A stretch of 51,806 bases of DNA from Pegethrix bostrychoides GSE-TBD4-15B (GCA_019359155.1 JAHHHV010000016.1:1-51806); one strand, 5' to 3'; shown: positions 1-7,858, counted from the first letter of the stretch. Numbers and translations: made by a program. Notes: generated by a model not told the origin, from the sequence alone.

Positions 1-1
1 T

Positions 2-109
2 TTTGCCCTGAATTTGTATCGCCACAATGGTTTTGAGAATATGGCTCAAGCTCAACGGCTCGCTGGCTTTGGTCTGAGCACACTCAAGTTATTATTTAGA
101 ATGAAATAA
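2..109 (+). pseudogene. C-terminal end of a probable transposase (cut by window edge)
   Basis: The reading frame open from the window edge encodes about 35 residues ending LSTLKLLFRMK and a TAA at 107-109. The pattern ALNLYRHNGF..MAQAQR resembles the extreme C-terminus of IS-encoded DDE transposases. The family (ISAs1- or IS4-like) cannot be fixed from so little sequence. Whether the gene is intact upstream is unknown. It ends only nine bases before the next gene start, so it marks the left border of an accessory stretch. Confidence 0.35.
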
Positions 110-118
110 CCCTGGGTT

Positions 119-637
119 TTGAAGTCCGCCATTGAAGATCTCTTTGGTAGTGATGCCTGGTATGCACTGAAGGAGTCCAATCACATTCCTACTTGGCGAA
201 GGTATGGGGCTAAGACATTGCAGGCTGTCGGTGTTGCGATAGCCGCTACCGTCGATGTTGCCGATGATGACTGGCGGCAAGAGATTGACAAGCTGTTGGC
301 CGATGGCATTAGAAGGATTAAGGAAGATGCCGAGATAGACGAAATCATTGCAACTCTTGCTGGAACCTTAATTCGCATCTCTTTTGCTCAGATTGGTCTA
401 ATGCCGCGTCGGAAGGGTACAGCCAAGTCAAGCACGTTGCGCAAAGACGCATGGCGTCTTGATTTGTTCAGATCGGTAATCTACACCCAAACCACTGAGC
501 AGAAAGAACGTGTATTTTGGAGTAATCAACAGCGAGAAATTGGATTTGATGCGCAGCTAGAACTTCACGCCAAATACAGGCAAAGCAAATCCAATGTCCC
601 ATATTCGGAGTGGTGCAAGAATGCGAAGAAAGCCTAA
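119..637 (+). CDS. Protein of unknown function in an integron-cassette-like unit
   Basis: The 172-residue soluble protein has no family I recognise. The N-terminal half is rich in acidic helices (residues 40-80), and the C-terminal half is basic with W and Q clusters. The open frame starts at a TTG at 119, and I see no strong Shine-Dalgarno sequence, so the start is uncertain. The notable point is its end: the TAA stop (635-637) lies inside GCCTAAC, the first core of an attC-like element at 632-690. That is the usual arrangement of an integron gene cassette. There is no membrane segment or signal peptide. Function is unknown. Confidence 0.6.
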   Translation: MKSAIEDLFGSDAWYALKESNHIPTWRRYGAKTLQAVGVAIAATVDVADDDWRQEIDKLLADGIRRIKEDAEIDEIIATLAGTLIRISFAQIGLMPRRKGTAKSSTLRKDAWRLDLFRSVIYTQTTEQKERVFWSNQQREIGFDAQLELHAKYRQSKSNVPYSEWCKNAKKA

Positions 638-690
638 CCATCGGTTGCACTCCGACCCGCAAAAGTGGCGGGTGAGCCGAGCCGTTAGAC
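632..690 (+). repeat. attC-like recombination site (59-base element)
   Basis: The element opens with GCCTAAC (632-638), matching RYYYAAC, and closes with GTTAGAC (684-690), matching GTTRRRY. The span is exactly 59 bp. The two cores are near-complementary (6 of 7). Inside, TCGG pairs with CCGA, CTC with GAG, and ACCCGC with GCGGGT around an AAAAGTG loop, leaving unpaired spacer and bulge bases as in attC hairpins. It overlaps the stop codon of the upstream gene and has the orientation expected for a cassette. No integrase gene or second convincing attC is in the window. This is a motif- and fold-based call. Confidence 0.6.
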
Positions 691-732
691 CGCAGAAAGA
701 CAGTGGGTTCTAATACGTAATGGAAAATTTAT

Positions 733-1146
733 ATGAGTCGTGCAGTTGAAAATCTTGAGGCTGCCCAACAACGGGCAATAGCGGGTTGTCCGAAGGTCGG
801 TGGCTTTCCCTATCTGGCCGAAACCTTACGGCGTGCGGGAGTAACGCGAAATCTCTGGTTTCTGCCTGCCTGCCAAAGCCTCTATTTAACCGAACAAGGT
901 TCAGTGGCATTTCAGGGTACACCGCTAGTCTCTGGGATGGCTGATGTACCTTCGTTCAACCGCGAATCGCTCATTATTGCATTGCAAGCCGATCAAGCTG
1001 GGAATAGCACGTTCCCAGAATTCTTAATGGCGACCTGGAAAGCTGGGGTTGTGAAATATGAAGTGGACTTTGCTGAAAGAACTTGTACGTACTATGGAGT
1101 GGAAGGAGAGCAATACGTCGAATCGTATCCTGAGGTAGAGGTGTAA
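733..1146 (+). CDS. DUF1398-like protein
   Basis: The protein has 137 residues. The second half, with FPEFLMATWKAGVVKYEVDF followed by CTYYGVEGE and a YVESYP ending, resembles DUF1398 (YbcV-type) proteins. In these a short alpha/beta fold ends in a strand pair reading 'V.YEVD...TYYG..G'. No biochemical role is established for the family. The ATG at 733 is 43 bases after the attC-like site, which is close spacing typical of a following cassette. However, I found no attC after its stop, so it may be a chromosomal gene flanking the last cassette. Confidence 0.55.
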   Translation: MSRAVENLEAAQQRAIAGCPKVGGFPYLAETLRRAGVTRNLWFLPACQSLYLTEQGSVAFQGTPLVSGMADVPSFNRESLIIALQADQAGNSTFPEFLMATWKAGVVKYEVDFAERTCTYYGVEGEQYVESYPEVEV

Positions 1147-1380
1147 GTCGGTGGGCGAAAAGCAAGGATGGGTATCGGTCAGCAGCGTTGAGCAATGAGG
1201 AGCTTAGTGACCACCTTAGCCACCTGTCCAGTTTTTCGGATTCACCTCAGATAATGGAGAGGAGTAGGTTGTCATGGCTCATTTTCAATGCGTTTAGCCT
1301 GCCCCTACCCTTTTCTTCCTCAATTTGCGATCTACGGAGGTTTCCTGTTTAATTATTTAATTGTTTAAGCTTGACTCACT

Positions 1381-2508
1381 ATGCTTGATCAACTTGCTGC
1401 GGCTTTCGAGCGCCAAGATTACAAAGCTGCGGCCTCCTTGCTCAAGCAGCTACAGCAGCAGTCGCCCGACAGTCCTTGGGTGACGTTTTATCTAGGCAGG
1501 CTGCGAGAGGGGACAGGCAAGCTAGAAGCCGCAGAGCTCATCTATCGCAGCTTGCTACAGGCGACCGCTAACTCCAAAGTGGCGGCACAGGCAAGGCTGG
1601 GAATTCAGCGGCTAGCTGCGCTTAAAACGGCGCTCAAAACGGCTCAGCCTACGGGTGCAGAATCTGGTGTAAACCCTGGCGCATCAGTGACGACTGGTGC
1701 AGCACAGCATTCGACAGATGAACCCGGACTGCTGGTGCTAAAGGCTATTGAACCAGAATATCGCCAGCAGTCCGCTCAGCGCTTTGGTCAGATTATGGGT
1801 TTAGAGGCTTACAGTGCTCGGATGATCTTGCCGGGGCGGGGCTGGCGGCTCTATCGAGTTGGGACGGTGACAGATCTCGCGCAGGTGAGTCAGAAGCTGA
1901 CGCAGGCCGAGATTCCGGCATTTTGGCAGCCGCTTAGCGCCATTAACACCATCAGAGTATTTCGAGTTCGCTACATTGAAACAGCCTCGCCGCAGGTCAA
2001 GATCATTTGCGAAAATGAGGCGGGACAGACGGGCGGTTTGAGCCTGCACTGGTCTGAAGTGTCAGCTCGCGTTGAGGGCAGACTGCCGATTTTTGAGCAG
2101 GTTGTCGATCTCAATGCCCGCAATCAGCTGACGCGCCGGGAGACAACGCAGGACTATGCCCAAGTCATAGATCTGCATCTACCTCAGCGCAGCTGTATGC
2201 TGCGGTTTGGAGACTGGAACTACCAGTTTGACCAAGGCGTTTTGTTGGATGCTAGCCAAGACGGTCAGCTGAGCGTGACTGAGTTGAGCAATCGGATTCG
2301 CTGGAATAAACTGGTCTATTTTCTAGATCAGCAGCTTAGCACTGTCCCGGTCTGGACTGAGTTTTCTCAGTTTGCGGAGACCGCGCTCGATCTTTTGCCA
2401 TTGATTGAGCTGGAGTCAAAGATTGATCTACTCCGCAAGGCTCCTAGCTACTGGGATCAGGCGTTTCAGCTCTACAGCGGCCTAATTTTTCGACAGTCGC
2501 TAAAGTGA
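1381..2508 (+). CDS. Tetratricopeptide-repeat protein
   Basis: The protein has 375 residues. Residues 1-75 form about two TPR helical hairpins (AFERQDYKAAASLLKQL; FYLGRLREGTGKLEAAELIY). A low-complexity T/A/G linker (about 85-115) follows. The longer C-terminal domain (about 118-375) contains LVLKAIEPEYRQQSAQRFG and RSCMLRFGDWNYQFDQGV. I recognise this layout only as a conserved cyanobacterial TPR protein without an assigned role. There is no signal peptide or membrane helix. TPRs suggest a protein-protein scaffold; the C-terminal domain is unassigned. Confidence 0.7.
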   Translation: MLDQLAAAFERQDYKAAASLLKQLQQQSPDSPWVTFYLGRLREGTGKLEAAELIYRSLLQATANSKVAAQARLGIQRLAALKTALKTAQPTGAESGVNPGASVTTGAAQHSTDEPGLLVLKAIEPEYRQQSAQRFGQIMGLEAYSARMILPGRGWRLYRVGTVTDLAQVSQKLTQAEIPAFWQPLSAINTIRVFRVRYIETASPQVKIICENEAGQTGGLSLHWSEVSARVEGRLPIFEQVVDLNARNQLTRRETTQDYAQVIDLHLPQRSCMLRFGDWNYQFDQGVLLDASQDGQLSVTELSNRIRWNKLVYFLDQQLSTVPVWTEFSQFAETALDLLPLIELESKIDLLRKAPSYWDQAFQLYSGLIFRQSLK

Positions 2509-2693
2509 GCTATCTGCCTTGTAGACAGTCGCTTGCGTCTTCTTTTTTATCAAAGCCCCATGCCCGCAAACCGCTGAGGTGATTAATCTCCGTGCCGCAT
2601 TAGACTCTGCTGAATTGTTTGAGTATCCAGCCGTCGTAAATCTAGATACAATCCGGTGGAAGCACTTTGGCAAGCATTTCGGCAGGAGCAACT

Positions 2694-3056
2694 ATGACTC
2701 GCAAACGGTTCGTGATTGAGATGGCAATGGGGATTGACCAGCATGGGCAAGATCCCACCGTAGCCGCCGCCAGAGCGGTTCGTAACGCCATTGCCCACAA
2801 CGCTCTGCCCGGCATCTGGGAGGTCGCCGGACTCAACGACCCCAACGAGATGATCGTCGAGGTGCAGGTGGCTGTGCCCTACCCGGAGCAGGTGCGGGTG
2901 GAGGAAGTTTTGGCTGTCTTACCGTTTGGACAGAAAACCTTGAGCCTCGAATTGGGCGGCATGATCGTACAGGGGCGAGCGATTCCGGTTTTGAATGACA
3001 AAAACGACGAGATGCTGATTGCGGTCGCTGCTGTGACTGTCTATGTTGATATTTGA
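2694..3056 (+). CDS. Lin0512 family protein
   Basis: The 120-residue product matches the Lin0512 conserved family (TIGR02058-type) in length and in the signature MTRKRFVIEMAMGIDQHGQD followed by AAARAVRNAIAHNALPGI. The family forms small alpha/beta proteins with ring-like repeats of 'V.VAVPYPE'; function is unknown. I chose the ATG at 2694 because AGGAG at 2684-2688 sits five bases upstream. A TTG further upstream would add nine residues without a ribosome site. The gene is convergent with the proline-rich protein that follows. Confidence 0.75.
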   Translation: MTRKRFVIEMAMGIDQHGQDPTVAAARAVRNAIAHNALPGIWEVAGLNDPNEMIVEVQVAVPYPEQVRVEEVLAVLPFGQKTLSLELGGMIVQGRAIPVLNDKNDEMLIAVAAVTVYVDI

Positions 3057-3075
3057 AAGATATTCACCACTATCC

Positions 3076-3534
3076 TTACCATTTACAGTATGGGAGCTGA
3101 GATTTAGTACAGACGCTAGGAGGCATATAAGTTGGTGGCTGCACTCCAGATTGGTTGTGCTCCGGAACTTCTGGTGGATACTGTGGATGATTCGGGTAGT
3201 AGGGCGGTTCTGGGCTGGGTGTTACACTAGGCGGATGAGTTGGATAATGTGGGTCAGGAGTAGGCGAAGGAGGATGAATCTTGATCTTCCAATTATCATC
3301 AATCTCTGGCCGAACATGGATTTTAATATCAATAAACGTTTTGACGGTCAATGCAGCCGTAACGCTTAGAGTGATCGTAATCCAAGGAAATGGCTCTGGG
3401 CATTTCTTGGGAGGTGGAGGAATATTCTCACGTTTGACCACAGTGACAATCTGCTCTCCTTTTTGGAGATCATCAACGCTGATATGCGGGCCAGTATTGC
3501 AGTTATTTGAACTATGGGAGGAACATTCGCTCAT
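3076..3534 (-). CDS. Proline-rich single-span membrane protein, function unknown
   Basis: From the ATG at 3534 the product has 152 residues. A Cys/Ser-rich polar N-terminus is followed by a VTVVKRENIPPPPKK stretch and one hydrophobic helix (WITITLSVTAALTVKTFIDI, about residues 52-71). The tail is dominated by PSPTPDPHYPTHPP-type repeats and Tyr. The likely topology is a short cytoplasmic head, one membrane span and an extended Pro/Tyr-rich tail. The frame can be extended to a TTG at 3660, but that part reads less like a protein and no ribosome site supports it. It lies just downstream of the Rep-like gene on the same strand (139-base gap). No family assigned. Confidence 0.5.
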   Translation of the reverse strand: MSECSSHSSNNCNTGPHISVDDLQKGEQIVTVVKRENIPPPPKKCPEPFPWITITLSVTAALTVKTFIDIKIHVRPEIDDNWKIKIHPPSPTPDPHYPTHPPSVTPSPEPPYYPNHPQYPPEVPEHNQSGVQPPTYMPPSVCTKSQLPYCKW

Positions 3535-3672
3535 ATTTAAGCACTGAGAATTTAGGACAGGAACAAATGTTGAAGACGCACATAAGTCAGAGAACCCTAG
3601 AACTGATGTTTGATGACCAACCGAAACCCTGAATCGAAACTCTAAAAACTTTAAAAGCAACCAATCCCCAAC

Positions 3673-4788
3673 TCAACAGTGACAGGACAGCTTCTCAGCA
3701 TTGAGCTGAAACTGAATGCTGCCCGCTTTTTTCTTGCCGGGAATTTCCTGTGCGCCCAGAATATAACCCTCCTGCTGAAGCTCTTCCACCGTGCGCCAAA
3801 AAATCTGGTTGTTGCGCGAAGAGTTACTGCCCAAGAGATCTAGGTTTTTGAAAAGATACTGCTTGGAAATAATTAAACACTGACCATCTCGTAGCGCATC
3901 CCACTTCATGCGGCTTGCCAGATAGATCAGCAGCTTTGTCTTATAGTCCGATTTAGCGTTGCTGCCCAGCTTTTGGCTGATGTCAATATCACTCGCAAAC
4001 AGCACGTAGTCACCCGTGCGGGCTGGGCCATCGAAAAACTCTAGCGAAATCGTATAGGCATCTGCCAGCTCATAGGTGTAGTCAGCCGCTTTAGAGAGAT
4101 CAAAGTCGCGCGGCACGTTGTCGATTTCGTAGTCTTTAATCCGCAGCACGCTTTTAATCATGACCTTTGCGCCCAGTTGGTTGCCCTTTTGCAACGACTG
4201 CGCCATCACCAGCTCAGTCCGATGCAACGCCACCAAATCGCGGTTAAACTGCGAGCGTAGTTTCGAGGCAAAGCCGCCATCCTTCGTGCGCGTATAGCCC
4301 AGATGCTCCAGCAGGTCGTTTGAGCGAAACGAGACAATTGGGCCATTGCCCTGCTCCGCCGCCAGCTTATAGAGGTAGAGCACAATCGAAACCTGACGCG
4401 GATTGAGAAACGTCAGCAGCGCCATAAACAGTCGCTGGATCTTGCGATCCTGGATCTTTTCTAATCCCTTGCTCACGCCCTGGTCTGTACAGGCTTGCAA
4501 GTCGAGCAGCGCGTACTGCGCCTTTAGTTCCTGCCACTCTTCTTCGCTCAGGTTTTCCAGCGGCACTCGCCGAATCACCGCCACCTCGCTGCTCTCTTTG
4601 GAGTCCGCCTCTACCTGCATTTCCAGGTAGTGCCCTTCCGCATCAGACCGCAAAATCGGCAGATGCACATCTGGATTTTTGAGCGAAACCGCAGCGCGCG
4701 GCAGCACCATCAAGAGCTGACCATCAACCGGGAAGAAGCGATTTTTCGGGGAAGCAACCCGCAAACCGGACTTAAACGCACTCTGCAT
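3673..4788 (-). CDS. Iteron-type replication initiator-like protein (tandem winged helix)
   Basis: The 371-residue protein is laid out like plasmid RepA/TrfA-type initiators. The N-terminal region (1-110) is followed by a probable first winged helix (about 115-200), where VSFRSNDLLEHLGY and a spaced SKLRSQFNRDLVALHRT match the 'L..LG...Y.KLR..L..L' pattern of Rep WH1 domains. A second winged helix (about 280-350) contains TKLLIYLASRM, YLFKNLDLLG and FWRTVEELQQEGYI. Six directly repeated 18-bp sequences lie upstream of its start (4926-5219), the classic rep-iteron arrangement. Predicted role: binding the iterons and opening the origin. No partition genes are adjacent. This is a fold-pattern inference, not a homology hit. 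Confidence 0.6.
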   Translation of the reverse strand: MQSAFKSGLRVASPKNRFFPVDGQLLMVLPRAAVSLKNPDVHLPILRSDAEGHYLEMQVEADSKESSEVAVIRRVPLENLSEEEWQELKAQYALLDLQACTDQGVSKGLEKIQDRKIQRLFMALLTFLNPRQVSIVLYLYKLAAEQGNGPIVSFRSNDLLEHLGYTRTKDGGFASKLRSQFNRDLVALHRTELVMAQSLQKGNQLGAKVMIKSVLRIKDYEIDNVPRDFDLSKAADYTYELADAYTISLEFFDGPARTGDYVLFASDIDISQKLGSNAKSDYKTKLLIYLASRMKWDALRDGQCLIISKQYLFKNLDLLGSNSSRNNQIFWRTVEELQQEGYILGAQEIPGKKKAGSIQFQLNAEKLSCHC

Positions 4789-4799
4789 ATGAAATTTGG

Positions 4800-4920
4800 C
4801 TGGAATAAACTGGAATAAACCATCAATTCGAGATTGTGACCAGATCCTACAGCAGTTTTACCAAAACCACACATCTGGATTTCTTTTTTTCAAAAATTAA
4901 TCTAGACGCTAGATATAGCG
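4800..4920. promoter_or_regulatory. AT-rich leader with palindrome, probable rep control/unwinding region
   Basis: Between the Rep-like start codon and the first iteron lie several elements. There is a tandem pair of TGGAATAAAC (4801-4820), a T-run and A/T-rich stretch (4878-4901), and the inverted repeat CGCTA-GATA-TAGCG (4907-4920). Such AT-rich DNA next to iterons is typical of a DNA-unwinding element, and a palindrome next to the rep promoter is a usual autorepressor site. Both roles are inferred from position. Confidence 0.4.
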
Positions 4921-4925
4921 TTATT

Positions 4926-5219
4926 GCCTATAACTCCAGCGGATGATTTTGTCAGATTGCCTATAACTCCGGCGGAGATTTTTGGCTTGTCAGACTGACA
5001 GATGTACCATAGGCTGCCTGTAACTCCGGCGGAGATTTGCTCACCGTGGTGCTGGGCTTTGCTGACTGCAACCGATCACCCGTTGTAGGCAGCTCATCTT
5101 AACCCAGCTTTCATCTCGGCGCTGCAACCGACGCTATAACTCCGGCGGATAAAGCCATGTCAGACCCCCGAATTATGGCCTGTAACTCCGGCGGATCTTT
5201 TGGCTGTTACTCCGGCGTA
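4926..5219 (+). repeat. Six direct iterons, consensus GCCTATAACTCCGGCGGA
   Basis: Copies lie at 4926-4943, 4959-4976, 5016-5033, 5132-5149, 5178-5195 and 5202-5219, all on the plus strand. The core AACTCCGGCGGA is exact in copies 2-5; copy 1 has one change (AACTCCAGCGGA) and copy 6 is degenerate (TACTCCGGCGTA). Start-to-start spacing is 33, 57, 116, 46 and 24 bp, so this is not a CRISPR array. Other elements are interspersed: a perfect palindrome TGTCAG-A-CTGACA (4988-5000) and two CTGCAACCGA boxes (5066-5075, 5122-5131). I read the array as the binding sites of the adjacent Rep-like protein. Confidence 0.75.
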
Positions 5220-5341
5220 TGGCACCCAAAACCCGCTTGAGATCCCTAAAAATCGGTGCTAACCTCTCAGCAATTCTGATCGATTGTAAGGAGTCACCCC
5301 AACCTAATTTCTAAGTCGAGTTATCAAGTCAAGCTGCCACG

Positions 5342-5385
5342 AAAAAAACCCTTATGCCTCCCTACCACAGTTAGCGCAAGGGTTT
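5342..5385 (-). terminator. Stem-loop with T-run, between iterons and primase-like gene
   Basis: AAACCCTT (5346-5353) pairs with AAGGGTTT (5378-5385) across a 24-base loop. Read on the minus strand the second arm runs into seven T residues (5342-5348), so it could stop minus-strand transcription entering the iteron region. The long loop makes an ordinary intrinsic terminator uncertain. It could instead be a structured element of the origin or of the leader of the downstream gene. Confidence 0.4.
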
Positions 5386-5432
5386 CTTAAGTTCACTTCA
5401 CCTCCTGCAAAGCAAGCGAGGCGCAGTTTTTT

Positions 5433-6950
5433 ATGCCCAAGAATTCTAGCAGCTTTTCTAGCTCTGGAATAGAGTCGCCTGCCAATTTTTCTCGCCTAGC
5501 GTTCCAGAGTGGATCGATCTACAATTCGTTTTTTGATCTGTTCCCGCATCGATTTGACTATATCTACGCACCACACCCAGATCCGCAGCAGTCCCCAGCA
5601 TGGCTGAGCGAATCTCGGCACCCGCTGAGTGACCGATTGCTCCAGCAGGCAACCTACCTTTACGGAGTGCGGTTCGGAGCTAAGACGCAGTATTGTCTTC
5701 TAGATATTGATGCAGGCAGCGTTTATCATCCAGTTGCCGATCCGCTGGCCATTTCGCGGATCTTGGCTCAGCTTGAGACAATTGGCCTAGTCAACTATGT
5801 GGCTTGCAGCTCTAGCTACAGCGGCGGTCTACACCTATATTTTCCGTTCCAGCAGTCCCAAAACTCCTGGGAGATTGGGACTGCTGTTGTGGCGCTGCTC
5901 GAAACCTCTGGCTTTGCCATTAAGCCCGGTCAAATTGAAGTCTTTCCAAATCGCCAGCGCTACAGCGTGCAGGGAAAACCCAGCTTATTTAATGCCCATC
6001 GCCTGCCGCTGCAAAATGGCTCGTACTTATTGAACCAAGACTTTCAGACTGTCTGGAGCGATCAGGCTAGTTTTGTCATCCAGTGGCAGCTCACTCAAAG
6101 CCAGAACCAACTCTCAGCCCAGGCAATTCGTCGAATTCTCAAACAGAGTCAGCGCCGTCACTATCAAGTTTCGGGAAAGGCAGCCAAGTTTATTAACGAT
6201 CTGAATGCAGAAATTGAGCTGGGCTGGACAGGTGCAGGCCAGACAAATTATCTGCTCGGCAGAATTACCATGCGTGCCTATATTTTCCATCATGTTTTAG
6301 AAGGCGGCTCTCCACTGACCGGACAAGCATTAGTTGACCAGATTGTAGCCACAGCAAGCTCTCTACCCGGATACCAAGACTGGTGCCAACATCAGCATGA
6401 GATTGAACAGCGGGCATCTGACTGGGCAGACTGCATCGAAAAGAGTCACTACTTCCACTATGGAGATCTGAAGAAGTCAGAGATTCAGCTAGAGGAGATC
6501 TCAATCGGTTTGACTTGGAATCAGCAGCAATGTGAGAGTGTCCGAAACCGGATTGGATCAGCATTGGCTGATCTACTAAATCAAGGCAGACTACCAAGCG
6601 CTACCACAGCTCGCTTTAAAGCATTAGTCGCCTATGGGATCAGCGGCAGTTCCCTCTATCGTCACAAGGATCTGTGGCATCCAGAGTTTTTAGATGCTCC
6701 TGAGCCATTTGAGCAACCTGAGAGAGTTAATGAGACCCTAGATCGGGCTGCTAACTTCACAAGCTTATTTTCTAGCTCAGACTGTAACCCCGCGCCTGAC
6801 TTGGCTCTTAGCGGTGATCGAGCTGTAAAACTTTGGCAAACAGGCTGTAATCCGCTGACTGACTTCAGTTTTGCACCTTGTTCTGTGTCTGAATCTAGGA
6901 ATCCGCAGCAGCATGATCTGCATGATCCGCGCATTTTCAAGCCGCCTTAG
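5433..6950 (+). CDS. Archaeo-eukaryotic primase (PrimPol)-like protein
   Basis: The protein has 505 residues. Three motifs fit an AEP active site. The first is YCLLDIDAGS, an hDhD metal pair at D91/D93. The second is SYSGGLHLYF, the S..GxH nucleotide-binding motif around S130-H134. The third is GQIEVFPNRQRY, the third acidic residue E169 followed by the 'EVFPK/N' seen in primases of TOTE and related conflict or plasmid systems. A helical region (about 245-345) and a C-terminal segment YGISGSSLYRHKDLWHP (about 400-416) follow, the latter suggesting a helix-turn-helix. The gene is divergent from the Rep-like gene, with the iterons between them. Predicted role: origin priming. It could instead act in repair or defence. 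Confidence 0.6.
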   Translation: MPKNSSSFSSSGIESPANFSRLAFQSGSIYNSFFDLFPHRFDYIYAPHPDPQQSPAWLSESRHPLSDRLLQQATYLYGVRFGAKTQYCLLDIDAGSVYHPVADPLAISRILAQLETIGLVNYVACSSSYSGGLHLYFPFQQSQNSWEIGTAVVALLETSGFAIKPGQIEVFPNRQRYSVQGKPSLFNAHRLPLQNGSYLLNQDFQTVWSDQASFVIQWQLTQSQNQLSAQAIRRILKQSQRRHYQVSGKAAKFINDLNAEIELGWTGAGQTNYLLGRITMRAYIFHHVLEGGSPLTGQALVDQIVATASSLPGYQDWCQHQHEIEQRASDWADCIEKSHYFHYGDLKKSEIQLEEISIGLTWNQQQCESVRNRIGSALADLLNQGRLPSATTARFKALVAYGISGSSLYRHKDLWHPEFLDAPEPFEQPERVNETLDRAANFTSLFSSSDCNPAPDLALSGDRAVKLWQTGCNPLTDFSFAPCSVSESRNPQQHDLHDPRIFKPP

Positions 6951-6992
6951 AAGATTTGGGAGTACGGGGCAGTGAGGGTCTACTCAGCCGGG

Positions 6993-7805
6993 CTACTGCA
7001 TCAGCTTGGGCAGGTAAGTTTCCAACACTGAGACTGAAATTGCGGCAGTGTCAGCATCTCCCGGCAGGCTGGGGTTGATTTCAGTGTTAATCCCAACCAC
7101 CTCGCCGTTCTGGTTGAGCAGCGGTCCACCCGAGTTGCCGGGATGAACTTCAGTATTGGTGAGCAGAATTCCGTCTGTGGTAATTTGCTTGAGCTGCCCT
7201 TGCGTCACCACGTCGGCTCGTCCATACGGTGCGCCAATTGCCCAGACGGGTTCTCCAGCGTTGGGCAGGCGGTCGCTGAACTGAGCAACCGGCAGATTGC
7301 TGACTCCCTCGACTTGCACCAGCGCTAGGTCATAAAAAATTCCGACCTCCCGACTGCCGACGGCTATGACGCGGGCAGGGCGCTCTTGACCATTGGCAAA
7401 CCGCACCGTCCACTGACTGCCGCCGTTGCGAACCACATGGCTGTTGGTGAGCACTAGCCCATTTGATGTCAGAATGACCCCGGAGCCAATGGACTGGTTG
7501 CCAGTTAGCATCACGACTGACTGATTGGCGGCGGCGATTGCGGCTGGTGTGCTGGTCTGACCATTCAGATTTGTCAGGCCGTTGGTCAGGCCATTGGTCA
7601 AGCCGTTGGCTAAGCTGCCTGAACTAGCGATATCGGGCTGGGAAATAGCGTCTCGCGACGGGCGGCGCCCCAACGCCTGCTGCACCCAACTCCCGGCGTT
7701 TGTATAAAAGAACAGCTGCCTGATGCCCAGCACCAGCAGCGTGGCGGTGAGCATCACTCGCATCAGCTCAGCCGTCTTTATGTCCTTGCCAAAGTTTTTC
7801 AACAT
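6993..7805 (-). CDS. Membrane-anchored trypsin-like serine protease (no PDZ)
   Basis: The 270-residue protein has an N-terminal hydrophobic anchor (about 15-34, VMLTATLLVLGIRQLFF) and a linker with NGLT repeated three times (12-bp DNA repeat 7573-7608). An S1C chymotrypsin fold follows. The triad is visible: His in TNSHVV (about 122), Asp in FYDLALVQ (about 158) and Ser in HPGNSGGPLL (about 222). It is shorter than DegP/HhoA because the PDZ domain is absent. The likely location is periplasmic or membrane-tethered, with a housekeeping proteolysis role. Divergent from the deacetylase-like gene. Confidence 0.85.
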   Translation of the reverse strand: MLKNFGKDIKTAELMRVMLTATLLVLGIRQLFFYTNAGSWVQQALGRRPSRDAISQPDIASSGSLANGLTNGLTNGLTNLNGQTSTPAAIAAANQSVVMLTGNQSIGSGVILTSNGLVLTNSHVVRNGGSQWTVRFANGQERPARVIAVGSREVGIFYDLALVQVEGVSNLPVAQFSDRLPNAGEPVWAIGAPYGRADVVTQGQLKQITTDGILLTNTEVHPGNSGGPLLNQNGEVVGINTEINPSLPGDADTAAISVSVLETYLPKLMQ

Positions 7806-7858
7806 AGTTGATTCAATCGGCTGAAGGCTGCTTTATGCCTTGTTGGATACTGCTAGAA

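Noticed and set aside
1147-1195. A second attC site after the DUF1398-like gene (GTTGAGC at 1189-1195)
   Set aside because: GTTGAGC fits GTTRRRY, but there is no matching RYYYAAC on the left and no hairpin between; a 7-bp degenerate match is expected by chance.
3043-3369. Plus-strand ORF of 108 codons
   Set aside because: It is Trp/Arg-rich, antisense to the proline-rich protein, and reads like a shadow frame.
4926-5219. CRISPR array
   Set aside because: The spacing between repeats is irregular (24-116 bp), the repeats are only 18 bp, and no cas genes are present. Iterons explain the pattern better.
4800-5432. DnaA-box cluster (TTATCCACA) at the putative origin
   Set aside because: I found no convincing DnaA boxes in this spacer, so a DnaA-type oriC is not supported here.
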